This document shows positions 1 through 12,334 of a DNA stretch of 64,000 nt, in pieces (positions within the stretch are counted from its first letter, which is position 1; each line of letters begins with the position of its first letter). The position numbers and the translations under genes were made by a program. Below the pieces are notes generated by a model. It saw nothing but the letters and a program-made list of their open reading frames with translations, was not told the DNA's origin and did not search any database. The DNA is from Thamnidium elegans (lineage: Eukaryota > Mucoromycota > Mucoromycetes > Mucorales > Mucoraceae): NCBI GenBank assembly GCA_025201345.1, contig JAIXMG010000011.1, positions 310,001-374,000 on the forward strand, written 5' to 3'.

Positions 1-324
1 TGAAGATTCATATGGTGTAGAAAGGTTATAAGATTCCACATCATCACTTCCGTTACGAATATAACGAAGAGGTGGGGTCATCAGTACATCATCTGCTATG
101 ACGGAAGATCTCCGCAGAGGTAAACTAACTGAACCTATTAAAATAAAGTATAAATAAATAAAACCAGAAAAAAAATAGTACAACTTACTATTATTTTCAG
201 AAGTTACTTGTTGTTGTTGTTGTTGTACTTCAAGTCTCCAAGATCTTTCTTGTAATAGTTTGCATGTCAACTTCTGTACATTACATCTAAGTATAAACAA
301 ACATTATGAGTTAATTATTACTTT

Positions 325-361
<37 letters not shown>

Positions 362-1842
362 CCTTGAGTTGTTAAAGAATTAATAATTTCTTCATCTGAT
401 TTTTCTCTCCAAAGTACTTTAAGTGTTTCCCAAATTCTACCGTCCAAATCAGTAGAACTTGTTATTAATGGATTTTGTAACTGAGGATCACTAACGGGAT
501 CAAACTCTAATGAAGGTTGCTGTAAAAATCTTAATTCAGTACCCAAAAAAGATTTATTTGTTAACCAAGGATGATTTAATATTTCTGCCATCTAAAAAAG
601 GGAAAAACAAAAAAATATGAGTATATAAAATAAATTCAAATAAGATTTTGATTATGTACCGTCATTCTTTTAGCTGGATCAACAACAAGCATACGCTTAA
701 TCAAGTCTCTCGCATCAGTTGAAAGGTAATCAGGTAAACTGCGGTATCTACCAGTTTTAATCTTTGCCAATAGTCTTCCCATGTGTTCATCATCAAAAGG
801 TAAATGACCCGTCATCATAGCATATAAAATAGCACCACAGGACCATACATCAGTTGCAGTACCATCGTATCTTTTACCCTAATTATAATAGGAAATATGT
901 CAATATTATAAATAGGAATGTTATAGTGTGTAATATTTATATTTATTACAATGTTGATATATCTATAACTTACTCTTACAATTTCAGGACTTGCATAATG
1001 CGGAGAACTACAAGTGTGTGAGATTTTTATAATACAAAATAATAATATAAAAAAAATAAAAAATAAAACTTACCCACAGCTTGTTCTTAGTAATGCATTT
1101 AATGGTTGCATAGCTGCCATACCAAAATCTGCAATTTTAAGATTTTTCTTTTCCTTGTCCAGCAAGATATTTTCAGGTTTAAGATCACGGTGACTAATTT
1201 GATGAGCGTGACACCAGGTAAGAGCAGTAATTAATTGAATAAATAAGTGTCTTGCTTCAGATTCATGTAATCTACCACGTTCTGCTAAAACGTGAAATAA
1301 TTCTCCTCCTTCAAGGTATTCCATTACAAAATAAACATACTGCGTATCTTGTAATACTTGACGTAAATCAATTAAATGTGGATGATGTAATAACTGTAAT
1401 ACTGCTAATTCTCTTTGTACTGATTTAGCTGTAGAAGAAGAAGCAGTTAATTGACTTCTAGAAATCATTTTGATTGCAACCTTTTCGCCCGTTTGTTTAT
1501 GAATACCGAGCTTGACACGACCTAATAAATATGTGGTTAATATTTAGACTTTATATACAAAATAAAAAGGGGGGGTGGATAGCCAATAATAATAAAAAAG
1601 GGGTTAAAAAAAAAGGGGGGAACAAAATAGGAAAAATCATGAAAAAAGGAAAAAGAAAAGGGATATCTTTTATTACTAAACTTACCCGAAGCACCACGGC
1701 CAATCGTTCTACACAAGATATAATCTCCAATTTCCTTCTTTTTTTTTAATACGGTAGGTAAAGTAAGTGATCGTTTATTTGTGTGCTTATTTGATTGAAT
1801 CGTTTCGTGATGGTGACGTGCTAAATAAGTCATGAATGCCAT
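1..1842 (-). CDS. Gin4/Hsl1/BRSK-like Ser/Thr protein kinase (C-terminus off the left edge)
   Basis: CAMK-type kinase read from seven exons: 1842-1686, 1521-1074, 1007-974, 878-660, 591-362, 286-189 and 134 to beyond base 1. All joins keep frame. The glycine loop GRGASG is at aa 48-53, the ATP lysine in VAIK at 70, HRDLKPEN at about 163-170 and DFG at about 184-186. The activation segment CGSPHYASPEIV and the PFDD motif after TGHL are typical of the Gin4/Hsl1/Nim1 and animal BRSK/SAD group, which controls septins, polarity and the Wee1 switch. After the kinase domain come a UBA-like stretch, a six-Gln run and a Ser-rich tail that leaves the window. The start is the first ATG after a pyrimidine/purine-rich leader. 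Family-level assignment is firm; which of Gin4, Hsl1 or Kcc4 it matches cannot be decided without the tail. Confidence 0.9.
326..360. repeat. (TAA)n microsatellite inside a kinase intron
   Basis: About twelve TAA units lie directly at the 5' splice site of kinase intron 5 (minus strand reads GTATTATTA...). If the donor is at 361-360, the repeat forms most of the intron start. Visible directly. Confidence 0.85.
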
Positions 1843-2399
1843 AATTATGGTTATATAATACTGAAAAAAAAAAGTGCCGGCACAAAAAAAAAAAAGTGAA
1901 AAGAAAAGAGAGAGAGAGAGAGAGAGAGAGAAAGAAGAAGGAAAAAAAGAAAAAGAAAATACAAATATATATATATACATATATATATATATACATATGC
2001 TCAAGTTATATTAGTTTCTTATTGGGGGGTGGGAGTGTTTTGGGGGTCACCTTTCTTGGGCGCCACTTTCTCTTTATGCAAGATGACTGAGGAGTATATA
2101 GAAGGAGGCAAAAAAATCATCATTTTTTCTATTATATATTTTTAGACCATATTTAGGTGACTCAGGGTTTTTGACGTGTATAAATATAGACAATTTACTT
2201 TTTTATATAAATTGTATAAATTTGGGTACAAATATTTATATAAAATTACAAAAAAAGGTATACACTAAAAAAGGGGTTGGGGGGAGCAAAATAATCCTTC
2301 TGTCTCTTTCTTTTGGCCGTTGTGAGATAAAAGGGACAAGTCTGTTAACTGCAAGGATATGTACGGTGGATGCAAAAAGACTGGGTATGATAACTCTTT
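1843..2399. other. Upstream region of the kinase gene; no gene seen
   Basis: Contains a GA-rich tract near 1900-1935, an (AT)n stretch near 1964-1996 and a GGGGGGTGGG motif near 2023. A TATATA on the minus strand near 2096-2101 could be the kinase promoter. The ZIP gene ends at 2400, so this region is also its 3' flank. No supported coding exon. Confidence 0.6.
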
Positions 2400-2517
2400 T
2401 TAAATGGATTCAAGCAACAAAGATAATCCAACTAAAAAAATTCCAATAAAGAAAAATACTGGAACACATCGATGGCTTGCATCTGCCCTAATAGCCTGAG
2501 GGAGCATACTCTAAAAT

Positions 2518-2548
<31 letters not shown>

Positions 2549-3487
2549 AAAGAAATCAATTTCCCTTTCTCTCTCTCTCTCTCTCTCTCTTCCTCTTTTA
2601 TATATATTTTACCTGTATCGATATTAAACACATCATACCACTAACTACTCCAAATATAATACCAAATAACATTTGTTCTTGTGAAGCTTCTACATTCCTA
2701 ATAGCCAATAATCCTAATACTGCTCCTAAAGGCTGTGACATCCCTCCAAGAAATGAAGCATATCCAAACGCCGCTAATCTACTACCTGTAGCATAATATA
2801 ACGGTAAAGCAATTAAAAATCCTTCAATAAAATTATGTATTGTCATTGCTGCTGCCACACTAATTCCTAACTGATTTGACGATTCATTCGATACAAACAT
2901 AATTAGCCCCTCTAAAAAAATATTATTATTATTGTTTTTTTTTTCGTATGTCACAAGACCTAACCTGGGAACTTGTGTATACAAATAGCTATTGCAGTTT
3001 GCATTCCTATAAGAAAGTAATCGTCTTTATCATCCTCTTCCTCTTCAACAATTGACCCATATTCTATTAAACTCGGCTGTTGGTTGTCATGGTGATGGTT
3101 GTGATGATGATTGTGACTCTGTAAAATAGGCTCTCGTTCGGTAGAATTTTTTTGCACTGCAGCGATAGGATCGCAGGTGTGAATGGCATGAGGAGTAAAC
3201 CACTGAATCAGTAATGTTAAACTCATTGTAAATAAAACACCACCGAAAAAGCATAGAAACGTAAAAAAATTGGATTCTAACTTTTGGTGTGAAGCGGGTA
3301 ATAAAGTGTATAGCGAATTAAAGATCAGCACACCTCCACCTAATGCCATTGAAGCCGATAAGAACTTTTTACTAGACGTTATTTTTTTACCGCCGAGGAT
3401 GACAACTATACTAGCTCCTAACACACAAGACAATGAGGAAATAGATACCATAATCCATCCTTTTACTGAACCTTCAATCGATATCAT
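2400..3487 (-). CDS. ZIP family zinc transporter (Zrt3/ZIP-like)
   Basis: Three exons (3487-2965, 2911-2613, 2510-2400) give 310 aa. About eight hydrophobic segments are visible. The two ZIP metal-site helices carry HKFPEG at aa 171-176 (rebuilt exactly across intron 1) and HNFIEG at 200-205. A His-rich cytosolic loop (NHHHNHHHDN) lies at about 126-135, followed by an acidic EEEEDDKDD run. These are hallmarks of Zn2+ (possibly Fe2+/Mn2+) transporters. The His loop and overall shape recall vacuolar Zrt3, which exports zinc from the vacuole; that subtype is inference. Intron 2 holds a long (CA)n and (CT)n microsatellite. It is divergent from the RRM gene, with only 186 bp between start codons, so the two may share a promoter. 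Confidence 0.88.
2518..2591. repeat. (CA)n and (CT)n microsatellites in a ZIP intron
   Basis: (AC)n at 2518-2544 and (CT)n at about 2569-2591 fill most of the last intron of the zinc transporter gene. On the transcribed strand the first is (TG)n and the second (GA)n. Visible directly. Confidence 0.85.
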
Positions 3488-3673
3488 TCTCTCTTTTTTT
3501 CAAGAAAGAGGAAAGTGAAAAAAAAAAAAGGGAAAAGGAAAAAAAAATAGAAATTTAAACATGAGACTAGTTTTTTATTTGTAAAAAAAAAAAAAAACTC
3601 TTTTACGTGTCACATTATATTATTTTTTTTTATCTTCTTTTTTTCTCATCTAAACTAATTTTTTTTTATTATA

Positions 3674-4866
3674 ATGGCACTTTTTATTGGAAGAATTCCA
3701 AGAGACATGAATAACGTAACCAAGACAAGACAAAGCACTTGAATAACTTTATTAATATTTTATTTTAGCGTGATCTTGAGGACACTTTCTCAAAATACGG
3801 CAAGATTACTCGACTTGATGTAAAGAAAGGTAAAAAAAAAAAAATAAAAAAAAAAAAAATCTCATCTACTGTCTCGTTTTATTCTAACTTGCAATGTAGG
3901 ATTCGGTTTTGTTGAATACGATGATAAGCGTGATGCTGAAGATGCCATCAAGGCTATAAACACTAAGGGTGTAAGTATTTTTCTTTTTTTTTTTAAAAAA
4001 AAAAAACCAGGTTAAATTAAAAATAAAATACCCCCCCCCCCTTCTTCGTTTAACCCAATAGGATCTTGTTGTTGAATGGGCTAAAAATGGCGGTAAACGT
4101 CCTGGGGAAAACGAGTGTTTCCATTGTGGCAAAGAAGGTAAGAAAAAAAAAATTGGTGGTAAAACCATGGAAACTAAATTTCTATAATTAGGTCATTGGG
4201 CTAGAGACTGCCAAGAAAATGGTCGTGGAGGTGGTGGTGGCGGTGAAAGATCAAACGGAGGTGGAAGAGGTGGCGGAAGAGGAGGTGGATTTGGTGGACG
4301 TGACAGATCACCAAGACGTGGAAACGATCGTGGCGACAGAAGGTATGCTTTTTTTTTCTCTACCGTCAATCAATATCTCCAGTGTGCGTGTTTTATTACA
4401 CGCTTTCAATCTGTCTTTTAAAAAAAAAATATTTTATAATTATCTGGCTTTGTTTTCTCTGACACACAAACCCTTCTCTTTCTCTCTCTCTTTTCATTTT
4501 CCTTGGGGCCCGATTTTTTTATTATAATTATGTAGAGATTTTGATCACCGTCGTGATGACCGTAACCGTGATAGATCGCCTCGCCGTAGTGAGTTCCGTG
4601 ATAACAGAGGCTATAATGGACGTGATGGTGGACGTGATGGTGGACGTGATGGTGGACGTGAAGGCGGACGTGAAGGCGGACGTGAAGGCGGACGTGAAGG
4701 TGGACGTGAAGATGTACGTGACGGTGGACGTGATGGTGGACGCGATAGTGGACGTGGCGATAGACGTGATGGCCGTGGTGGTGATAGACGTGATTACGCT
4801 CAGAGAGAAGACCGCCGTCGTGATGATGACCGTATGCCTATGCCCAGCAGAGAGCAAATCGATTAA
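3674..4866 (+). CDS. RRM + CCHC zinc-knuckle + RGG/RDGG-repeat RNA-binding protein (SR-like)
   Basis: Six exons (3674-3715, 3769-3829, 3900-3970, 4062-4137, 4192-4342, 4536-4866) join in frame to 185 aa. The N-terminus is an RRM: RNP2-like ALFIGRIP at aa 2-9 and RNP1-like GFGFVEY in exon 3. A CCHC knuckle follows (CFHCGKEGHWARDC), then a Gly/Arg-rich region, and a C-terminus with about a dozen G-R-D-G tetrapeptides. RRM plus knuckle plus Arg-rich tail matches SRSF7/RSZ-type splicing regulators; the tail here is RGG-like rather than strict RS, so an mRNP or export role is also possible. The tail is encoded by a 12-bp minisatellite. The first exon has only 14 codons. Confidence 0.88.
4617..4760 (+). 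repeat. Coding 12-bp minisatellite (GGACGTGATGGT)
   Basis: About twelve direct copies of a 12-bp unit with variants (GATGGT, GAAGGC, GAAGGT, GATAGT). All keep the reading frame and encode G-R-D/E-G. The opposite strand also stays open through it (STITSTITS-type repeat), which is an artefact of the period. Confidence 0.9.
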
Positions 4867-5308
4867 ACCTGGCTTATTAATTAACTGTTCCCCCTTCTTT
4901 TACTCTTTTTTTTTATATTTACCCTTTTTAAATATATATTCAATATCAACTCTCTCTTTTCTTTTGGCGGACACACACTCTCTTTAATGCAGCATTCAAA
5001 TTCCGATTGACTACATGTATATATTTGTTTTTTGCTTGTAAAATAAGTGCGTCGCTGTAATAGTTTTATTTGTTATCACAGAAAGGTACAGTAACGTCCA
5101 GTTTATTTACAACCTCTTGCTGTTTTACTATTGCATCTCCGTTTTTTTTTATATATGGTCCTCACTGCTATAATGTATGCGTATAACCAACAACAATATT
5201 ATTCATACACGTGCGTGGAGAGAGAACTTCTGACCTTAACATCGGAAGCTTATCCCGGGAACTAAATAACGAGAGACAACATGTGGATAAAAGGGATGTA
5301 GGTAACTC

Positions 5309-5339
<31 letters not shown>

Positions 5340-8300
5340 TTGTAAATGACTGACGGTTGCATGGATTCAACTTATATAACTTCCCATCAGATGTCTCTAT
5401 AATTAGAACAATGGGGGGAGAGAGAGATAGTTATATTAGTTTTATAGCCTTCCTGTGTAACGAAACCTGACATGTAGTATATATAAAGGTGAGTTGTAAT
5501 ATGATTCAATACATTGCATTATACAGTGAACATAACGCCCGAAAGCGGATTTTTATATTGTGTCTTACAAAAAATAAACTCATAACTTAATTTGGTGCAA
5601 AGTATTTTAGCAATACTGTATTTATCAAATTATATTTTGAACTTGATGATATTATTTACTGTGTACATGTTATAAATTTGTATAAAAGTTAAGAACTTAA
5701 TTTAGCCGATGTTCGAGTAGGTAAAAAGGAATAATGGTCAAGTTATTGAAAACATAGTACATATCATGTGCTACTGTTCAAATTAAAAGTCTATTAATAC
5801 CGTACAATAAGTGACACAGCACCGCTGAGTAAATCGTATTTGTTTATTGCTTTGATAAAAAGATGCGTTATTTCATCATCTGTGATAAAAGGTGCTCGAC
5901 TAATGCATGAGTAATGTTTTGTCAGGAACTCTTTTTCCTTTTTTTTTTTTTTTACTAGAGTGCTGTTAAGATAATGCTTAATGTACGTAATACGCTAAAA
6001 GAAAATGATTTCACAATGTGGTTTTAACCTTTATATTATATGTGCAATTGTAAGGTCAATGCAAAAAAAAAGTATACATTTTTATTTTGAGAATCTTTTT
6101 TTTTATAACTCCATTTGGTTTTAGTTTATTCATTTTTGGAATAGTAAATAATCAAACCCGGGTGAGTTAATTTGGCATGCATCTCTGCAACGTTTTACGC
6201 GCAAAAAAAGATATATATGAGTTTATACACTTTTGGCTGAGTACGTGCTGCAGAGAGGTGCTAACAATGAAATCATGTATCTTTTTTTAAGTCATTTTTA
6301 AAAATTAATTGTCTGTCATAGTTCTTGGAACCAAAGAGGTTTATGAAAATTCTTACTCTCGACCATGTGTCAACCTTTAAATTTCATATTAAAATCCCTT
6401 CCCTCCCCCCCCCCTCCCCCGTTTTACCAGATACATAAATAGAACATAATGTATACCATATTAAGGAAAACTGTATTGTTTATATAAAAAAGGTTACTGA
6501 AAAATTTACTTTTTCAGCCATGGTTGAGTGATTCAAGATGTCTTGATATAGGCAATAGAGGGTTTCCTTCTTGGCCATCATTCATTGTCTTTTTTTTTTC
6601 TGGAACCAATACCTATCGCTCATTCTCGATTCAATATTTACTAAATTAAGGCAAAACATACCTTGAGTATACTATATTGCCGATCGTCATTCTCATTACA
6701 AGAACCTCCTCCCATTATAGTACATAATAATTTTTGGTATATATAGACTTTTTACTGTTATATAATTCTTCGCAGTTAACATAAAAGTTGAGAGCCAACT
6801 ATGGACAAGCAACTGAAGCTATTTATCTTTTTTTTATATTACTCAACCCGTAATAACTTCTTAACATTCCAAAAGGTTCCGGATTGCTTGTCCGCAAGGC
6901 GGCTTTCACAAGACCTTGATATTGCTTTGATTCATGATCAAAACCACAAGCCTTTGTTGTAAAAGGAAAGAGAAAACTATTAATTTATTCACTGCCAAAA
7001 AAAAAAAAATGGAATAAATAGATTACTTTAATCATGATAAAAGGGTTTTTTGAACTTGAGAAATATTATTGTTTCACCACCCTCATTTACTGCAAAAAAA
7101 AGAATGGATTTCGACGGCATTATTTCTTCTTTTTTTCTCTCACCTTCCACAACAACAACAAAAAATATCACAAACATTTGTATTGTTTTGAATAATAATT
7201 ATACATGCCATCAGATTTAATAAATAGATTAAATACTAAACATTCTCAGTTCCTTTTAAAGTTTACACAATGATTCTACGTATTTTTTTTTAGGATTTTC
7301 TTTCTTCCTTTTATATATGAAGATGTCATCTTCATAGAAAAATTATATATACATCACATAAAATGGTATCATGTACTCAGCAACACCTGCAGAAGCAACG
7401 TGTAAATATTACACGGCAAGTCTTTGCAAAAAAAAAATCTATGTTTCGTAAAGAGGGCTTTGTTAATATGCGTTTCGTAACTACGCTATAACTAGTTAAC
7501 AAAAAAAAGGAGAGTGTTTACCGAAAAAAAGATGTATAATAATCTAGTGTCTTGAATATATAAAATAAATATTATCGCGATAACTTAGTTTAATTAAGAT
7601 ATATATGATTAACAAAAAAAAATCCTTCTATCAAATCCATCTAACTAGTCTGGACTTACATATAATTAATTAATTTCTGCGAATAGAAGAGAAGTTTGGC
7701 TGATAATCTTATAAGTACGCTCTTATTACAATATACTTTCAGCAATAGCGTACAAATTTTTATTTACATTATTTATCAAATACAGATTGACATATATGAC
7801 CCCACTATTCTCTACAAATAGTATTATATTTGACGTTGTAGTACGATATACCCTTTTTTTTTCTAAGAAAAAAAAAGGGAATTACTACATACTTGTTTGT
7901 ATACATCACTCTTCTTACACACACGCAGAAATCGAAACTACATGCCTCCATCTAGTGTCTCCTATTTTATGTATTTTTTTTTATCTCACTGGTAACTTTA
8001 AAATATATTCGGTCTAATAAAAAATACTTTTAAGTAACCGTGCATCTGAAACATGCATTGCTATAGAATTGATTTGCTGAGTAATATTTTGCGGCACACT
8101 TGTTTGATAAATAATAATAATCTGATATAATCTTCTTATTACACTAAAAAGAAAAGAAAAGCAGAATATGCGAAAAAAAAGTAAAATTTATTTCTTTCAA
8201 AATTCTTGAACAAGTAAACCATTGCATGTTATTTATTCTTCCATCGATTCTTTAACGATTAAACATTCAAGCATGTACTTTATTATTATCTATACAATTT

Positions 8301-8614
8301 AATTGAGAATTTTATCAACATATATAATGTACAATAGTACATTTTAAGGTACTGGATTCATTGAAATCGAACATGCCATTTAATTATGGAATCATCTTAT
8401 ATTTCTATACATATAAGGTATACATCGCATAAATATATTATTATTATTTTTTCAGCAATAAAAAGAAAAGGCGTGTTTTATTGGGGGTACTTTTAGCCAT
8501 GGATTCGATTATATAAACGCATGACACTTTGAATTGAAATAACGTTTTTATCGAATATTTTAAATATGTATAAAAAACATATGATTTGAATGTATTACAT
8601 AAACAAAACAAAAA

Positions 8615-8666
8615 CAGGGCTGAAAAAAAACAAAGTTTGGGTTTTAGTTGATAGATTTTAGCCCTG
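8615..8666. repeat. Short inverted repeat CAGGGCT..AGCCCTG
   Basis: A perfect 7-bp inverted repeat (8615-8621 and 8660-8666), extended by an A-run/T-run with one mismatch, encloses about 38 bp. It could be a hairpin or a tiny inverted-repeat relic; no target duplication is obvious. Confidence 0.4.
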
Positions 8667-9509
8667 AAATTTTATAGTTGTCGATCATTTCATGTTGCTG
8701 TTTTATACATTTAATATACTACAAAAAAAAAAAAAAAAAAAAAAAAAAGGCTATATATAACTATTGTCTGCCTTTTTATTTTTTCTACAAAAGTACTTTT
8801 CTTTTTTTCTTTTTTAGCATCACGCTTTATCAATTGATTGAAAAATGAACATATAACATTTTCTAAAAAAGAACTTGACTCTATAAAGCTTGGAGATTGA
8901 AATTTTATTTTTAAGTCAACACAATAAAGTCAACCTATTGGTTTATCGAACCGGGAAACCTTATATTCAGTGCCCACGGTAAGCGGAGAATGTCAATTGA
9001 TGCTTTGAAAAAATACCCACCAAACAGGAATAAGAAACTACTTTTGTATAAATAATATAAATCCCTTTTTATTTTTAAATAAAGGATCCCAAAAGTAGTA
9101 ATAGGACAATAAGTATTCTTTTTTTCCGAATCATATGCATTTTTTTTCTGCTGCTGATCCAGTTTTTTACACACACACACTATTTTTCAAATGCAGTACG
9201 ATCATATAGAATTCTAATTTATTGTACAAGTCTGTTTTTTTTATTTGGCATGAAAAAAAAAAAAAAAAAAAAAGTCGTACAATTAAGTTGGTAGTCATTT
9301 TAATAAGTGGATCAGCTCCTTATATCTACCTATAAAAAGAGTTGTAACCTAGAATAGTTACATGTGAACAGAAAAGAAAGAAGTCTGATGATCTCCTATT
9401 GAAAGAAAAGGTAAAGTTGGTACTTGACATTGAAATAAATTATAATAATAATAAAAGAAACATCGTCTCATCTTTATTTATTCTTTAAGAACCTGCTACC
9501 GAGTGAGAA

Positions 9510-9510
<1 letters not shown>

Positions 9511-9570
<60 letters not shown>
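9511..9570. repeat. Uninterrupted A60 tract
   Basis: Sixty consecutive A, the longest homopolymer in the window. No retroelement body or target-site duplication could be recognised beside it. Confidence 0.9.
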
Positions 9571-9575
<5 letters not shown>

Positions 9576-10196
9576 AATCCAGTCAAGTTAAAATTTGCGT
9601 TTTCTCACAGACAAAAGTGGGTGGGAAAACTGGTGATATTGAGTGTTGTACTTGTAATACTTTTAAAAGGAATCTACTACATCAAAATAGGCTCACTTCT
9701 GTATTACAATATATTCTATAACATCATTATAACGATCTCCACTATAAAAAACAAGGTTTTTTTTTTATAAAAAAAAAAAAAGAAGCTTCGACTTTGTGTA
9801 CGATGAAGCTAAACTCATTTGTAACCAAAGGTTAAATCGTAACTAACAAACCGATATATATATATATATGTATACAAAGTAACAAGTAATTGATTCTATA
9901 AAAAAATGTGGGGTTGATGATGACACTGGAGTTTTTTACTGTCACTTCGGAATTTTTTTTTAGCTGGGACACACTGGTTGAGGAGAATTTTTAATTTACT
10001 TGGAGTTGCCAGATGACTTTTGGTAACTGTTTATGGTCACTTTTAGGGTGTACCAAAAAAATAAATAAAGAAAAAGCATCAAGTATATCAAAATAAATTT
10101 CTTGTACCCTTATATAAATGTATAAAAAGAAGATTGCATTATCCTGCATTTTATTCTTTATTTTCACCAAAAAAAAACTTTTTTTATAATATATTT

Positions 10197-12015
10197 ATGA
10201 AACATCTTTCGTTAATAGCTACCACCATCTCCTGTATAGGTGGCTTCTTATTCGGTTATGATATTGGTAAATTAATTCATTTAACCTATAAACAGTTCAA
10301 ATTACTAATTATTATTATTTCATAAAAAGGTGTCATTTCTGGTGTCTTGGCTATGCCAACTTTCCCTGAATACTTTGGGATCGTAGGTGATGCTTCTGAA
10401 GTAGCAAGAATCAAGGGTGATGTTGTTTCCATTTTACAAGCCGGTTGTTGTGTTGGTGCATTACTGATCAATTTCTTTGCAGGTACAATTTGAGCACAAG
10501 ATGAAAAAAAAAAAATAGAACTAATCATATAATAATAGATCGATACGGTCGTAAATGGTCTATTGTTTTAAGTTCAATCATCTTTCTTTTTGGTTCAATT
10601 CTTCAAGTTGTCGCAACTAATATGGGTATGATGATGTCCGGTCGTTTCTTTGGCGGTGGTAAATATATAATTAGCAAAGAAAATAATATATATATATATA
10701 AAAGACGCTAATTAGTTTATAGCTGGTATTGGTGCCTGTTCCATGTTGGTTCCCATGTATATTGCAGAGATTTCTCCTCGTAAATTGAGAGGTCGATTAG
10801 GTACACTTTGGCAATTTTTGATTGTATTGGGTATTATGATATCCTACTGGATCGATTATGCTTGTCTTCGTAACATGCCTACAGGCCACGCTCAATGGAG
10901 AGTCCCTCTCGGTATTCAACTCGTACCCGGTGTAATTTTATGTGTAGGTCAAATGTTCTTACCAGAGTCATTAAGATGGCTTGCTATCAAGGGCCGTTCG
11001 GATGATGTCAAGAGTAACTTATTAAGACTTCGTGGATTACCAGAAGATCACCCAGAAATCATGGAAGAGCTTGAAGAGATCAATTTAGCTGCTGAATTCG
11101 AAAGAGAGTCCAAATCAGGAAAATGGACTGAATTGTTCAGTCGATCTAATCTTCATCGTTTATTTATTGGTGTTATGCTTCAAATCTTTCAACAATGGAC
11201 TGGAACAAACGCTATCGTAAATACTATTGTACACAGAAAAAACTTTTTTGTTTGATTCTAATTTTTTCCTTTATTAGAACTATTATGCGCCAGAAATCTT
11301 TCACTCTATTGGTCTTAACAGTAACGAAACTGAAATTCTTGCCACAGGCGTTTACGGTATTGTCAAAGTTGCCTTTGTGTTTATCTCATTCTTTATGGTT
11401 GATACCAAGCTGGGTCGTAGACGTACACTTATGATCGGGTCAGTAATTATGATGGCCTCTTTCTATATTCTCGGCGGTATGATTTTAGGAATTCAAAAAG
11501 ACAATGGTGGAACTCTTTCCGCCGCAGCAGGTGCTCAAGTGGGAGCCAAGGGTTACGTTGCTATGGTATGTATCTATATCTTTGCTGTTGGTTACGAGTT
11601 CTCTTGGGGACCTATTGTCTGGGTTGTTTGTTCCGAAATCTATCCTACTCGTATTCGCGCCATGTCACTTTCTATCACTACCGCATTTAACTGGGCTATG
11701 AACGCGTGTATTGCTAAAGTAACACCGATTATGATTGCAAAAATTACCTACGGTACTTATTTCTTTTTCGGTTCTTGTGCCGTGATTATGGGTGTATTTA
11801 CATACGTATTATTACCCGAGACCAGAGGTCGCTCTTTGGAAGAAATGGACGAGGTAAGAAAAAAAGACCTTATTTTTAGGCAAAGTATACTAAATCAATA
11901 CATGTACATTTTTTTTTATAGCTTTTTAATAAGGGACAAGTATGGGCCTTTAAAGATAATTACACCGTTGATAAGGAGCAAATCAAACGTGACGAAGAAA
12001 ATGGAATTTTCAAAG

Positions 12016-12020
<5 letters not shown>
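10197..12020 (+). CDS. MFS sugar (hexose-type) transporter
   Basis: Six exons (10197-10266, 10330-10482, 10539-10658, 10723-11216, 11278-11853, 11922-12020) read as one frame of about 500 aa. Twelve membrane segments are evident. Sugar-porter signatures appear in order: GGFLFGYDIGVISG in helix 1, DRYGRKWS after helix 2, SMLVPMYIAEISPRKLRG (PESPR/ISPRKLRG type), PESLRWLAIKGR, QQWTGTNAINYYAPEIF in helix 7, DTKLGRRR after helix 8, and LLPETRGRSLEEMDE near the end. It should import a monosaccharide by proton symport at the plasma membrane. Similarity is to fungal hexose/xylose porters; the exact sugar cannot be read. I chose the inner ATG before KHLSLIA because the upstream in-frame codons look like leader. 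Confidence 0.92.
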
Positions 12021-12052
<32 letters not shown>

Positions 12053-12334
12053 TTCCCCCTTTAAGCATACCCTAATAATTTTTATTCAACTATTGTATAT
12101 CCCCACTATCTATTTTATAATAACTTTTTTTTTACTTCTTCAAATAAATCACCTCTTTTTTCTTTCCACCAATCAATTAGATAATCTATGTCGCACCACC
12201 ACTAGATGACATCACTCACTTGAGTTCATAACCAGGCCCTCCCCACAAATTTTTGTTCGGTGGAATAGTACTTTTTACACAATTTTTTTTTTCAATACAC
12301 CCTTCTCTCTCTTTATTTATTCATTAAATTAATC

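Larger units (their letters stand above)
4867..10196. other. 5.3 kb gene-poor AT-rich region
   Basis: No gene can be supported. The first few hundred bases are the 3' flank of the RRM gene. Short frames of 25-50 codons with ordinary amino-acid composition occur on both strands (for example minus 5931-5794, minus 6984-6846 and plus 7363-7491). At this AT content open stretches of that size are expected by chance. Also present are A30-scale tracts near 8719-8748 and 9254-9273, an A60 tract at 9511-9570, and a small inverted repeat at 8615-8666. The last few hundred bases should hold the promoter of the sugar transporter. Confidence 0.6.

Noticed and set aside
1537..2004. 155-codon minus frame including Phe/Ser/Leu repeats
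   Set aside because: Only its middle (1842-1686) is the first kinase exon; the rest is leader and intron read-through of GA/CT repeats.
4528..4857. Long minus-strand frame with STITSTITS-type repeat
   Set aside because: It is the antisense of the 12-bp coding repeat in the RRM gene; a period divisible by three keeps all frames open.
5794..7491. Several 40-50 codon frames with ordinary composition on both strands
   Set aside because: Expected number by chance is high in 5 kb of such DNA; no shared phase between neighbours.
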